Of a DNA stretch of 64,000 bases, positions 10,769-21,160 are shown piece after piece. Both the position numbers and the translations under genes were made by a program. The stretch's first letter is position 1; each line of letters opens with the position of its first letter. Origin of the DNA: Branchinecta lynchi (taxonomy: Eukaryota > Arthropoda > Branchiopoda > Anostraca > Branchinectidae); the NCBI GenBank assembly GCA_023053575.1, contig JAKZAP010000009.1, positions 17,713,869-17,777,868 of the forward strand, given 5' to 3'. The notes under the pieces are model-generated. The model did no database searches and was not told the origin of the DNA. It saw only the letters and a program-made list of their open reading frames with translations.

Positions 10769-11222
10769 CTTTAGAGGGAATCAGGAAAAGAAGAGGAAGC
10801 ATAATGAATAGTAAACATTTAAAATGCTTCTATTCAAGTGTGTTTCACTTTTTTTTCAAGTCTTGGCGTTACTCCCTAGTGTTATTTTGCTCTGCAAGAT
10901 ACTACACTACTGAAACCGAACTATTTCAGGCGGAAAAGAAAACTCGCCAATCCAACGCCTTTAGATTCCACCATCTAGCGTCAATGAACAGAAGCGCTGT
11001 CGCTTCTTATTCCTCGTAGGTGCCATTGCAGTGCAAAAAAGAAGCGGAAAGGTGTAATCCATGTAAGGAGTTTCAAATGTATGGAAACTGGATGTTTACG
11101 TACGGGAAATTCAACTAGCCATCAGGTTTGCAGGTCAGCTGGACATTCAAATCTGGCACTTTAGAGGGAATCAGGAATAGAAGAGGAAGCATAATGAATA
11201 GTAAATATTTAAAATGTTTCCA
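10769..11222. repeat. Pair of 65-bp direct repeats 389 bp apart
   Basis: The blocks at 10769-10833 and 11158-11222 both contain CTTTAGAGGGAATCAGGAA and AGAAGAGGAAGCATAATGAA and differ at only a few positions. The spacer includes an FB7-like word (AGTCTTGGCGTTACTC) near 10860. Confidence 0.75.
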
Positions 11223-11849
11223 TTATAGCCTGCTTTGTTTGCTGCATATATCAGTCGATTGGGAAAAACATCAACCATCAAGCTGTCTCTTGTTAGAAAA
11301 CAAAAAAGATCAAGGGCTAAAGCGGAATCCCAAGCCATTGTGTGTTTTACGATGATGATGTTGAAATTTCATTTATGCACTTAAGAAGAGGAAAATAGCG
11401 CAGTACAGACGAAGAAAAGGAAAAAATACACCCAGCTTGCAATAATGTATGTGTTTTAATGTTTTTGCTCCAATCAGTGACGTGTTTCTAGGGAACGAAG
11501 TGGTAATTTTAATGAATAAAAATTATAGCTGGTACTTGTTTATTCCATTTCTACTTCCGCTTGTATGTTTCCAACTAACTAATGAATCATCAGTGAATTA
11601 AATAACAGATTTGGGAGTTTAGAATACTAACTTGTAATCATTTTCTACCTGAAAGTATTTTGAATTTCTTTTTAGTTTTTATTATCTTGTTTCGCGAAAT
11701 TAGCCGCTAATAGGGAAGAGTGTTTGGCACTAGAAATCTTATCTCGTCTTGGCTTTGGGCCACAAAAGAGGGTGGTGGGTTTGCATGGAGCAAATGATGA
11801 AGCTGTCCATCATACGTACATCAAAATTCATGGTTCCTCATACCGGCCA
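11223..11849. other. No gene recognised
   Basis: Low-complexity AT-rich sequence. No splice-flanked exon or repeat family was identified. Confidence 0.5.
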
Positions 11850-11960
11850 AAGAATGAATGAATGAACTTTATTACCCATACAGTGTAAAACAGAAAATAC
11901 GGAGTATTCTGAAAGAAACAAAACGATAAATAACGAAAAAAAAAACAATAAACATAGACT
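11850..11960 (-). mobile_element. Non-LTR retrotransposon 3' tail (minus strand)
   Basis: The words AATGAATGAATGAACTTTATTACCC are followed by a CAGTGTAAAACA block. A similar block occurs at 55.24 kb and a looser relative at 47.31 kb, all in this orientation. Read on the minus strand it ends GGGTAATAAAGTTCATTC plus short tandem repeats, as LINE 3' ends do. No coding part is attached. Confidence 0.55.
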
Positions 11961-12052
11961 GTCGGAGATTGTCTTTCCACCCATACATAGACACACAAAT
12001 TCCACTGAACAAATTATAAATATTCTTTGAACCCACGCCGACTGTGAACCAA

Positions 12053-12182
12053 ATATTCAAATAATGTATACAACGGATACGTTAGCTACGATTCTTGGAA
12101 AGGGTCCTCGTCAGGCTGTCAATCTTCAAATATCGCTGATGAAGAATAGCTGACGTATCCGTTGTGTACATTATTTGAATAT
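12053..12182. mobile_element. FB1 foldback element, 130 bp
   Basis: The left arm (ATATTCAAATAATGTATACA, then ACGGATACGTTAGCTACGAT) is mirrored on the right by AATAGCTGACGTATCCGTTG and TGTACATTATTTGAATAT. The loop carries GGGTCCTCGTCAGGCTGTC. It is a compact, nearly palindromic version of the FB1 family. Confidence 0.75.
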
Positions 12183-12404
12183 ATGACAAAATCATACCGG
12201 CTGACGCCCTGACCTGTAACATCACTATGTGACTGGGTAGCCGAACTACAAGCTTTTCGACCTCTTCAAGAGTTGTTGTCAAGGATAGACAGACGGACAA
12301 ATTTACCAGGTCGTGCGTAATTTGAATGATTGAACCTAGAGTTTCAATCATAAATGGTAGCTTTCGCCGAATTTGACCTTTCCATCAAACATAATCGCAC
12401 TTAT

Positions 12405-13215
12405 ATGACCCCTCGCACTATTTACTCTTCAACTACCAGTGTTGAAAAATAATTGGATACTTTAAGACCAGACTCTGCTTTCAACAAACTATCCATGGCG
12501 TTAGCTGTTTTAAAGGATCCCGCTTGCTTATTTTGCCTTTTATAACATACTTAGCTCCCATATGGAATAAAATTATAAGCTTCTAAAATCCCCAACTTTC
12601 TCCATCGTTCCGTTTCGTAACTACGACTTTTTAGCGCTTTTTCGGCCTTGCCGACTTTTCCCGTAGCCCAACGAAAAGTCTCACGGAATGTTCAAAATCC
12701 GCTGACAACTCTTTCACACACAAAGGCGTGATAATCTTTTGTTTTTTACTTCTTTCATTTGCTTAGTTTTCCCACTTTTTAACCAAGGCACGGTCAGTTT
12801 TCAAATCTTTTGCGCCCAGCCGCCTCGTCGGACAGCAGGAAGGCTGGATGTAGTCGATAAGCACTAACAAGAGAACTAACTAAGAGCACTAACAAAGTAA
12901 TGGTATTTTCGCAAAAAAAAATTCTAATCCATTCCATGGGAAAAAGATCACTTCTAGTAAGAGTTGGGCTTTAAGCATTTTTCGACACCCTTTGACTCGT
13001 AGCAAAAACGAGGAAAAATTTATATAACCGTTTTTTCTGAAGGAAATAATCATCGCAGACAAACGTCGACAGCGTGATACGCATCGACGGTAGTAAAACA
13101 CGGCAAGTGAGAAAATCAACGAGGTTTTGTTAGTGAATGAACCGTACGAAATTCGGGCCTCCTAGAAATGGTTGGAGTAATTACGGAAGCAAGCTGCGTC
13201 AGTACTATAGATAAA
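12405..13215 (-). mobile_element. REPA interspersed repeat, longest copy
   Basis: One edge reads CCCCTCGCACTATTTACTCT; the other reaches ATTACGGAAGCAAGCTGCGT. Related copies lie at 41.33 kb (minus), 45.47 kb, 51.62 kb and 60.47 kb. The middle 12511-12880 module is shared with the 41- and 60-kb copies but is absent from the 45- and 51-kb copies. No TIR pairs the two ends and no intact coding frame survives between copies, so the class is unknown. Confidence 0.7.
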
Positions 13216-13393
13216 ATATGTCCTTTAAATATATATTATCCACCAACTTGTCATTAAAAAGATCAGAAAAAAAAATCAAATGAGTTCAATAACAAATAGC
13301 TAGTTTTACTGGTTGTTGTACAGCTCAGCAAAACTTCTTCGATATATTTCCAGAAACCATCCAACCAGAAAACCACCTAAAAGCGGAGCATAA

Positions 13394-13700
13394 CCCGATG
13401 CAAAATTTGTAGCCTGCGTAGTTGTATGATAGTTGTACGAAAAAGTGGCATGTAATGATTTGTAATAGTAAAGAATAATATCATTTAATGTGCCTCAGAC
13501 TGTGCCAATATTAAGCAGTAGTATCCAGTAGTATCCTGTCGTACTATAGTAGCATCCAGTCTTTCTAATAGTAGCATGCAGTAGAATGCAGTAACACGGT
13601 AGCCTTGACATAGAAGCATCTAGTAGCATCAGTTCGTACTGCATGCTATTTTTTCGTACAACTTCTTACTACTATTTTGAGATATGTATTTCATCGGGAA
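13394..13700. mobile_element. FB4 foldback element, copy 2
   Basis: The left edge ACCCGATGCAAAATTTGTAG and the right edge ending TTTCATCGGGAA are inverted, as are AGTTGTACGAAAAAGTGGCA and its right-hand partner. Between them are many AGTAGCAT(C/G)CAGTAG words, which make an internal minisatellite. It is non-coding. Confidence 0.7.
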
Positions 13701-13715
13701 CAGGTCCATCGTGGA

Positions 13716-13915
13716 AAGGCCGTATCCAGGGGGGGTTAGGGTGTTGCCCCCCCCCCCCCCCGAAACATACAAATAACGATTTTTATAGGCTTTTCACTCT
13801 GATCTATATGTTTTTTGTTTTTTCTTGTCCGACCAGCAGGCAACCCTCCCCCCTGAAACGCAACACCCCCCCCCCCCCCCCCCCCCCCCGAAATAAATTT
13901 CTGGATACGGGCCTG
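13716..13915. mobile_element. G-run hAT-like MITE, copy 1
   Basis: The left end is AAGGCCGTATCCAGG and the right end CTGGATACGGGCCTG. The flanks ATCGTGGA (13708-13715) and ATTGTGGA (13916-13923) match at 7 of 8 positions, as expected of an 8-bp TSD. Long C homopolymers (13746-13761 and 13865-13889) sit inside the ends. The centre contains AACATACAAATAACG and TTGTCCGACCAGCAGGCAA, shared with the copies at 33.8 and 39.1 kb. Proline-rich open frames here come from the homopolymers. Confidence 0.85.
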
Positions 13916-14119
13916 ATTGTGGACCTTACTCGCGTTCGAATAAAGATAATTAAGGTATTCTTTCCTGTCTTGCAAGGAAGGAAATCCACTGTGGAACTTT
14001 GTAGAACTTGCGGTCTGTTTCGGCCGGGTGAAAAAGGTATCCATCATAGCTGTACTATCCGTCACTGACCTTTAGGACCCAAAAGCCTATCTTACCTTAC
14101 TGTAGAGTGTCAAAATCTC

Positions 14120-14372
14120 TGAGTCATACCCTGTGTAGTTGTATGGTAGTTGTACGAAAAAGTTGCATGTATTGATATGCAGTAGCACAGAATACTTTAA
14201 TTTAATGTGCCTCACACTGGGCTAATCTTAAGCAGTAGTATTCAGTAGCATCCGGCCTTGCTCCAATAGCATCTGCTCTTGCTATAATAGTATATAGTAG
14301 CATCAGTTGGTACTGCATGCTACTTTTTCTTACAACTACATACTACTATTTTGAGCTAATTTTTCATCGGGT
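14120..14372. mobile_element. FB4 foldback element, copy 3
   Basis: It has the same order of words as the copy at 13.4 kb: AGTTGTACGAAAAAGTTGCA, a central AGTAGCATC series, TGCATGCTACTTTTTCTTAC, and the closing TTTTTCATCGGG. The G-run MITE and about 200 bp separate the two copies. Confidence 0.7.
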
Positions 14373-15447
14373 AGGCACCAGCGTGGCGCCCCTCACTCTG
14401 CATTCAGAAGGGAAACTTAATAGTCTGTATTTATGACTAGATGTGTCCATCCTTAGCTGAATCCCATTCATTCCGCCCCCGATATCAAGGTAATCCTACC
14501 GTTCAAGCTCGAATAGGTATGTACAAACTTTTTTCTTTAATCGCCACAGACCCTGTAGATCTGTTTTCGAATGCTAAGAGTGTGATGAGAATTGGACAAG
14601 AAGTGCCCGGCGTGAAGGCCCTTCATTCCAGCTTTTCTACGGGAGGGGGGGGGAGTGAGGGGTAACTTCCAATCCCACACGAAATCTAATATATATATAT
14701 ATTTATTTTTGCCCGCTTACAAAAGGGAAAAAGCGGAGTACATAAAGAAAAAGAAAAAGAAAAAAAAAGCAAAAGAAACTAAAGAAAATATGTACACGCA
14801 CTAAACATAATGCTAAAATCTATACGACGAATCAAGTTAGCATATGGTTTGCGCAAGCATTTAAAGCTGTTGCCCGAGCACTTTTCAATTTTATGTATTT
14901 TTTTGGTGGGGTTTATTATTTTATATTTTGCTATAACTCCGTGTTCAAACTTCGGAGAGGGACGCTAAGCAAAAAATGTGCGTACTTGTAATACGTGGTG
15001 CGTATTTTTGTTTGATCTATTATTTTTAACTATTCCTAAAGTGGCGAAACATAAAGTACGTAAGGTGCAATTACTGCATTAAATACGCGGGCAAGAACGA
15101 ACCGGTTGACACTGTGCTTACATTTTACCGAGCAGCCGTAGCCGCCGTAAATCACTTTACGTACATTTTCAACTACTCCTCACAGACCGAATATTTAATT
15201 TGTAAACTAAGAAAAAGTTATAAGAATTGGCTCCAGAGGTAAAATAGATATTAATCCAAGTTTGTCCGTTATAATTATTTATTTTGCCATTTTCATTCGA
15301 TGTGGTTTCGGAAATTAACAGCGAAAAGGAAAAGAGCTGCTAAATAATTATGACCGTAGACGCCAATTTTGGAACCGTCCGGCAGCAGCAGTAACTGTAG
15401 TCTAGTCAATATACTACCCATAATCACATAAAGTGAGCGCCGCAGGC
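14373..15447. other. No gene recognised; repeat at right edge
   Basis: Contains a short (AT)n run near 14690 and a homopolymer G block near 14645. The last ~75 bp (15373-15447) repeat 2034-2110 almost exactly, up to AGTGAGCGCCGCAGGC, which is probably why the assembly broke here. Confidence 0.6.
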
Positions 15448-15547
15448 NNNNNNNNNNNNNNNNNNNNNNNNNNNNNNNNNNNNNNNNNNNNNNNNNNNNN
15501 NNNNNNNNNNNNNNNNNNNNNNNNNNNNNNNNNNNNNNNNNNNNNNN
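15448..15547. other. Assembly gap, 100 N
   Basis: Exactly 100 N. A round length usually marks a scaffold join of unknown size. It begins within a dispersed repeat. Open frames that span the N run are artefacts. Confidence 0.98.
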
Positions 15548-15675
15548 ACACAACGGTTATCAAAGCGTACTGTAGACGCAGGCAAACCAAGGTTCACTCA
15601 GATTTAAGGGCGATTCTGGTGGTCCAGAAATATTCTCCGCTGGTTTATCGTCGGCTGTTTTTGAAACTCCGACTA

Positions 15676-16292
15676 ATGCGGCTTTCACACTGAGAACGCA
15701 AGAAGCTTGCGTTGCGTTTACGTAGAGTCAGCGTTGCGTCTGTCTTGCGTCGGACCTTTCACACCGTGAAGGCTTGTGAATTGCGCTTTCAGAAAATGGC
15801 TAGTTCTGATGAAGACTTAAAATGATGCCTGGACTGAACATGGAGCCTATAGGCAAATTCAGACAGTTTGTGAATGTTCATAGGTAATTTTTTATTATTA
15901 CTATTTGCTACTTGAAGGAGACACGTGTCCAATTAAATGTACGTGATACAAAGTAGGGTCAAATTACCAGTCATGCTCTTGCTAAACTCCTTGTTGATGA
16001 TTTAACAAATTGATAACCATGTATTATTAATGAAAGTCTTGTTGTGATAGTCAGGGACCTTTTTATCACATAGTCCACAGTCCAGTTCTTCAAAAACTTC
16101 CATTTCAGTGAAAAACAAATTGAAAAATCTGATGCGGACGCCTCGGACGCAACGTAAAAATAGAGCTCAGTTCTATTCTTGCGTTGCGTCAATTTTTTAA
16201 GCGCAAGCTCCGCGTTGCGTCGTCGCAATCGCAACGCAATGCTTCCGTAGCTCAGTGTGAAAGGCAAACGCGTCAATGTGAAAACAGCTTAA
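15676..16292. mobile_element. FB6 element, copy 1
   Basis: The left edge GCGGCTTTCACACTGAGAAC and the right edge GTCAATGTGAAAACAGCTT are inverted relatives. Near each end are GCGTTGCGTC words (15696-15750 and 16180-16240). It is about 617 bp with no intact transposase frame. A second copy lies at 49.6 kb. Repeated GCGTTGCG words beside both ends look like subterminal binding motifs of a cut-and-paste transposon, but the superfamily is not assigned. Confidence 0.65.
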
Positions 16293-16559
16293 AGCTCGCT
16301 TCACTTTCGACTGTTTCCGCTAGTTATTAGGGTTAGGTACTCGCTGACTCGAAATCCTGCCAGGATTTTCGGTAGGCTACCATCCCCAATTCCATACGAA
16401 TAAGTTGAGATTTTGTACATTTCGTAATGGAAGTGAAGAAAGTCCGAACGAAAAACCTGATCGTCTGTTTACAATATTAGGAAAGAGAAACGAATTGTTC
16501 TCGGAAGCGAATCCACGGAAAGTTACATAACCGGAAGGTTATATAACGCTTAGACTATG

Positions 16560-16862
16560 AGCGTGTTCCGCCCTACTTACAGTAGTTACTACGCATAACG
16601 TCACGAATTCTGGCTTTTTGCCGTCAAGGCTGGAACGATTTTTCTATTTTCCAGCAGGATCCCACGCCAGGGATGAATCCGACCAATCACGTTACAGAGA
16701 TGCGTAGTTACTACACTTACTACGCTTCCCAGCATGGTAAGCAAATAGTAACTATTAGTTACTATTCCGACAAGGTCGGAACGGTCAGCGTAGTAACTTT
16801 TCGTGAGGATGGAACGGAAATAGTAACTAATAGTAACTATTGTTAGAAGGGTGGAACACGCT
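16560..16862. mobile_element. FB3 foldback element, complete copy
   Basis: The ends are AGCGTGTTCCGCCCTACTTA and the inverse of AGCGTGTTCCACCCTTCTAA. Homology runs inward through (C/A)AGTAGTTACTA-like words. It is 303 bp and rich in TAGTAACTA. Other copies at 58.97 kb (split by another element) and 61.17 kb (truncated) support the boundaries. No certain TSD. Confidence 0.78.
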
Positions 16863-17256
16863 CTATATATCTAGATTATCTCTAGCGCTTGGCGTACGAA
16901 CATCGGAATCAACCGTTACTGAAGCTAGATTTTACCCTGCTCAGCGCATGCTTCCACTGAGGTATACGGAAGACAGCTATCCTCCTTTCTCTTGTTCTTC
17001 TCGAAGCCGTCTTATGATCTATTCCGTTTTCACTTTGATTTCAATCTGGGAAACTGCGATGCTGTTCAAACAAGTCAACCAAACCAACGGCATGACAACA
17101 AACCGCGAAAAGTCAGTGCTATCCATCATATTCTCGGAAGAGCGAGTGGGCGGTTGTGATCCGCGATAGCGAAAGAATCCGCAAGTGTGATACAAATCTA
17201 CAATAGGCTAGCGTTGGGTGCCAGTTTCAGTTTCAGTTTACTTCCCAGCTCAAAGA
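16863..17256. other. No gene recognised
   Basis: An open frame overlaps the right edge of FB3 and runs to about 17169, but it has no motif and no flanking splice signals that I trust. Confidence 0.45.
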
Positions 17257-18562
17257 AAACAAGACCAAGGGTTTCGATAGTATCCCCCAAATTTATATTT
17301 AATCCAGACAACTGGATCTTCCACATATCCTGTCTTCACCAGACTCGAATACTTGTCCGTTTAAAACAAGACCAAAGGTGTCGATTGGGATCCCAAAAAT
17401 CTAATATTTGATCCAGACAATTGGGTCCTGTCTTTGCCAGATCCAGTTTTCACCAGGCTAACCATCAGAGAAAACCAAGTTCAGATACATCTCTATATGC
17501 CATGTCTAAGTTTACGGTACTGACCGAAACTTCCTGCTTTACTTCTGCCAAGTTTCCGGTTTCGCCCGAATTCCGAGCGAACTACTAGTCCAGCAAAAAA
17601 AGCGAATTCAGAAAGAATCCAGCGTATCTCCTTATCCCTATGAAGAAAATCCAATTAACTTTAAATAGAACTTTGACTTAAAAAAAATCCGGTTACAACC
17701 GGATTCCGAACTAATTATATGTCAGGGTAAAAAATGATTGACATATATAGACTCAGCTTCTCTTCTTTCCCCCAAATCTGTCATCTCATCAACGTTTGCT
17801 TTTAACAAATTTTCCGGTTTTGGACGGATTCCGGGTGAACTAGTTGTCTGGCGAGAAAATGGTTTTCACAATCGTGCTCAGCATGTCTTCTTACCATTAA
17901 ATCGAACATTTAATCAACTTCAAATGAAACTATTACTTTTAACCAACTTTCCAGTTTTTGCCGGATTCCGGACGAACTGTCCGGCGAGAAAATGGTTTTC
18001 ACCATTGCGTTCAACATGTCTTCTTACCCCTAAATCGAACATTTAATCAACTTCAAATGAGACTTTTACTTTTAATTAACTTTCCGGTTTTTGCCGGAAT
18101 TCGGACGAACTACTTGTCCGGCAAGAAAATATTTTTACATAAGTGTGCATGTCTTCTTACCCATATATCGAACATTTAATCAACTTCAAATGAATCTTTT
18201 ACTTTTATCCAACTTTCCCGGTTTTGCCAGATTCCGGTCGAAATACTTGTCCGGCGAGAAAATGGTTTTCACCATCGTGCTCAGTATGCCTTATTACCCC
18301 ATACTCGACTATCACATTACATGTTTAAAATATTTTGCTTGTCCCTTAATTCGAACGCCCTCCCCCACACCAAAATGTACGGCCACAGAAACCATCTACG
18401 AACTTTATCTTACCCTTGACCCGAAGAATCCTCACACCAAGTGTCATCAAAATATCTCATTCCCTTCGAGAGTTATAGTGCTAACAGACGGACGGACGGA
18501 CAGAAGGACAACTTTTGAGATTTCACAGGTATCCCTCCACTTACGTTTTGGGATCCCAAAAA
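17257..18562 (+). mobile_element. HLX-C element, copy 1 (Helentron-like)
   Basis: Begins with AACAAGACCAAGGGTTTCGA, repeated with changes at about 17366 as AACAAGACCAAAGGTGTCGA. A 137-bp satellite follows: the TTTCCGGTTTTGGCCGGATT type word at about 17810, 17948, 18085 and 18222. Then come a non-repeated tail with an ACGGACGGACGGACAG microsatellite (18486-18502) and a 3' end TACGTTTTGGGATCCCAAAA. The 3' end is a perfect 16-bp palindrome. The order is the same as in the copies at 29.9 and 56.6 kb. Short open frames of about 70 codons inside the satellite are periodic by-products. Confidence 0.75.
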
Positions 18563-18565
18563 TTT

Positions 18566-19085
18566 CAAAAACGAATGCAGCAGATCTCCCTACCCCTATA
18601 CTGAACCTCTAATCAACTTCAGAAGAAACTTTTACTTTAAACAAATTTTCCGGTTTCGGCTGGATTCCGGATGAACTACGTGTTCGGGTAGAAAACGATT
18701 GTCATATATTGATTCAGCATGTCTTCTTACCCCTGAATCGTACATCTAATCAAGTTCACATTAAACCTTTTACTTTAAACAAATTTTCCGGTTTTGACCG
18801 GATTCCGGGCGAACTGGTTGTCCGGCGAAAAATTAATTTTCATATTCTTATTCAGCATGTATCCTTACCCCTAGATCGAACCTCTAATCAACTTAAGATT
18901 AAACTTTTATTTTTCGAAAAGTTTCCGGTTTCAGCCGGATTCCGGGTGAACTACTTGCCCAGCGAGAAAATGACTTTCATATTCGGATTCAGCATGTCTC
19001 CTTATCCCTGTTGACTAACTAATTAGCTTTTAAAAATATTTCCTTTCGGCCTTTAACTTGGACCCCCTCCAAGGGCTACGGTGCA
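18566..19085 (+). repeat. Additional HLX-C satellite units
   Basis: Three further CCGGTTT(C/T)GGCCGGATTCCGG-type units continue past the first palindromic 3' end and finish in a GCCTTTAACTTGGACCCCCT tail without a second microsatellite. This is a partial second element inserted in, or fused to, copy 1. Confidence 0.7.
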
Positions 19086-19884
19086 CATCTTCGAACTTAT
19101 AGGACGCCTCGGGGACGAACTTCCACATCAATGAAGATAGACATCACCCTTATGGAGCGTTTACACGGACAAGAAATCCCGTGGAGTAGAAAAGAATTCC
19201 GGTCATCTCGAAATGATTTCGTTCGTGAAGAGGACTAGAAAAAAAGTCTAGCGGGACAAGAAGAACGATATGTAACTAAAAACCAGAAGAACGATGCGGA
19301 CTGAAACGACACACAAATTCAAATAAAATAACGAATATTAAAATGTGCGTGTTAGAAGTGTAGATGTACAAATCTGTGATTATTTTACAATTCTGAATTC
19401 TGTGTCTATTTACAATTTACCAATTCCCTGGAGAAGCGCAGAAGCTTTCACCCAGCAGTTATATAATCCTTCGCTTTTCCCATCCCTGTACAAAGAATTT
19501 CACAGAACTGAAATTATTATATTCGATTTTTTAATTTCTTTCCAAACTTTCAAATCTGGAACACGCATGAGATGAACACGCTATTGAGAACAGATGGAAT
19601 GTATCCGTTCGAAAATTTGCTGAACTATTCCGCTGGCAAACTTATTTACTTGACGAAACAAAATTAGTCTGTAAAAGCTACGGTCCACTTTATTTTTACT
19701 TTTCTTCGATTTAATTAGCTTACTTAATTTTACAACTGCACAGTTTACAAACAAATCAGTAAAAACAGAATTTTATCATTTTCTAAGCTTCCTTAAACTA
19801 AATGCTGATTTGTTTTTGTTTTTTTAAACCAACGACACCAGCAGCTCCTCCAATCGGTTCCACACCGAATCGGAAAGGGGGCTG
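19086..19884. other. No gene recognised
   Basis: AT-rich, with no repeat family identified. AACGATGCGGACTGAAACGA near 19290 resembles a word next to the foldback at 35.95 kb. Confidence 0.45.
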
Positions 19885-20000
19885 CAACACTGTCAGAAGT
19901 TTAAGAGCAGAAACACAAGGATGCGCAGTTTCAACAGATCTGTTGTGAAATTGTAAACGTTCAGTGTTTGTCATTTATTTTGTTTAGCTATAACACGTAT
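19885..20000. repeat. FB2 end fragment
   Basis: ACACTGTCAGAAGTTTAAGA and ACACAAGGATGCGCAGTTTC match the FB2 terminus; only one arm is present. Confidence 0.65.
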
Positions 20001-20239
20001 CTGTGGAAAAGAGGCAGGGTTAAAAGAGACGATTCTCACACTGGACTCAAACTGGCCTGTCACATTTATCTCTCTCCAGCATTTTATGTTTCCTTGGAGC
20101 CTTCAGAATTATGGGTTACAGCTTGAAAATCGGGGTTACCGGGCGGGGATCTTGGGTCGTCACATTTTGTATTCAGTGTTGCGTTATACTTCTGTCAATA
20201 AAGAGGTGTGTCCCATTAACTCTCTGTGAATAAAGAACC

Positions 20240-20409
20240 CATTAAAAAGTTTTCCATATAAGGATTAAAGTTGACTGTAGTATTTGCTACTGGGTTTAAT
20301 CTTATCTCTACTACGATAAGATTAATCCGAAGTAGAGATAAGATTATTTGAGTAGAGACAAAATTAATCCCAGTAGCAAATACTGCAAATTTTTGTTTAT
20401 AGTGCACTG
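20240..20409. mobile_element. FB8 foldback MITE, copy 2
   Basis: TATTTGCTACTGGGTTTAAT on the left and its inverse ATTAATCCCAGTAGCAAATA on the right enclose two further complementary AAGATTAATCC / GAGATAAGATTA blocks. It closes in TTTATAGTGCACTG. Related to 3594-3757. Confidence 0.7.
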
Positions 20410-20539
20410 TGTTCGATCACAAGCCTCAAGAACCCTACCTATTAGATCAAGAATAGCAGCTTATAGCATCAAAAGAAACCCCGTTATATACCCTAGTTGG
20501 TCGTTTCTTAGTTTAAACTAGAATTATCTGCTGACAATC

Positions 20540-20822
20540 TGCCAAAAAAGTATCTGCTGACTTTATTGTTTGTCGTCATGATATCGGAAAAGTCAGCAGG
20601 TTCTTTTGGGGCGTTTTCCGACTCTTCCTGGCAATGCTTGCTATGCATAACATTTAATGCGTAACGTTTTCGAAATCACAAACCAATTACATCCCAAGTG
20701 TTTTCTGTTGAAACTGCGCATCCGTGTCAAATTCTAACAGTGAAGTGCCATGCTACAGAAATTACTCCTCCAGTTGGACTTGTGTTATCTGTGATGAAAC
20801 TTCTGACAGTGAAATGCCATAA
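20540..20822. repeat. FB2 element, diverged copy
   Basis: Contains the FB2 internal words (GTCGTCATGATATCGG, CTTCCTGGCAATGCTTGCTA, ATGCATAACATTTAATGCGT) and, twice, an end-like TTCT(A/G)ACAGTGAA(G/A)TGCC. That final block, together with an AATTACTCCTCCAGTTGGAC word, is duplicated in tandem about 65 bp apart. Confidence 0.65.
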
Positions 20823-20953
20823 TAAAGAAATTACTCCTCCAGTTGGACTTCACAAGAACTGGAACTTTCCCTGTCTGAAGGGATCCTGAGGCCAGTATGC
20901 AACTTCAAATTCCGGACCTTACTTGAACTGTGCAAAGAATTTTGCCGCGCAAT

Positions 20954-21160
20954 TCACATGCAAAATGCTTCTTTTTCGTATGTTTTTCCATATGCTCTTC
21001 CATGTGCACTGAGATTAGCAAACTGTATATCACACACTTCACAAGCGTAAGACTTGTACCCTTTTTGCATCGTTACCTCACATGAATAAGGCCCTTCTCG
21101 TGTGTGTATTCTCATGTGCGTCTCTCTCTCCCTTCTTTGGGAAAATGTTTTCTCGCACAC
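20954..21160 (-). pseudogene. Out-of-frame continuation of the zinc-finger array
   Basis: In the frame next to that of the upstream finger exon, the sequence reads CEKTFSQRRERETHMRIHTR, a good C-terminal three-quarters of a C2H2 finger plus linker. It is followed by a poor finger, YACEVCDIQFANLSAHGR. It joins the upstream array at the point where the linker and first cysteine of the next finger should stand. The simplest reading is that a deletion shortened the linker and shifted the frame, so the main protein now ends early. It could instead be reached by alternative splicing; no good splice pair is seen. Confidence 0.6.

Noticed and set aside
13643..14068. 141-codon frame with proline runs
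   Set aside because: It runs through the homopolymer C tracts of a MITE and changes frame between copies.
15293..15693. Frames across the N gap
   Set aside because: The sequence is unknown for 100 bases.
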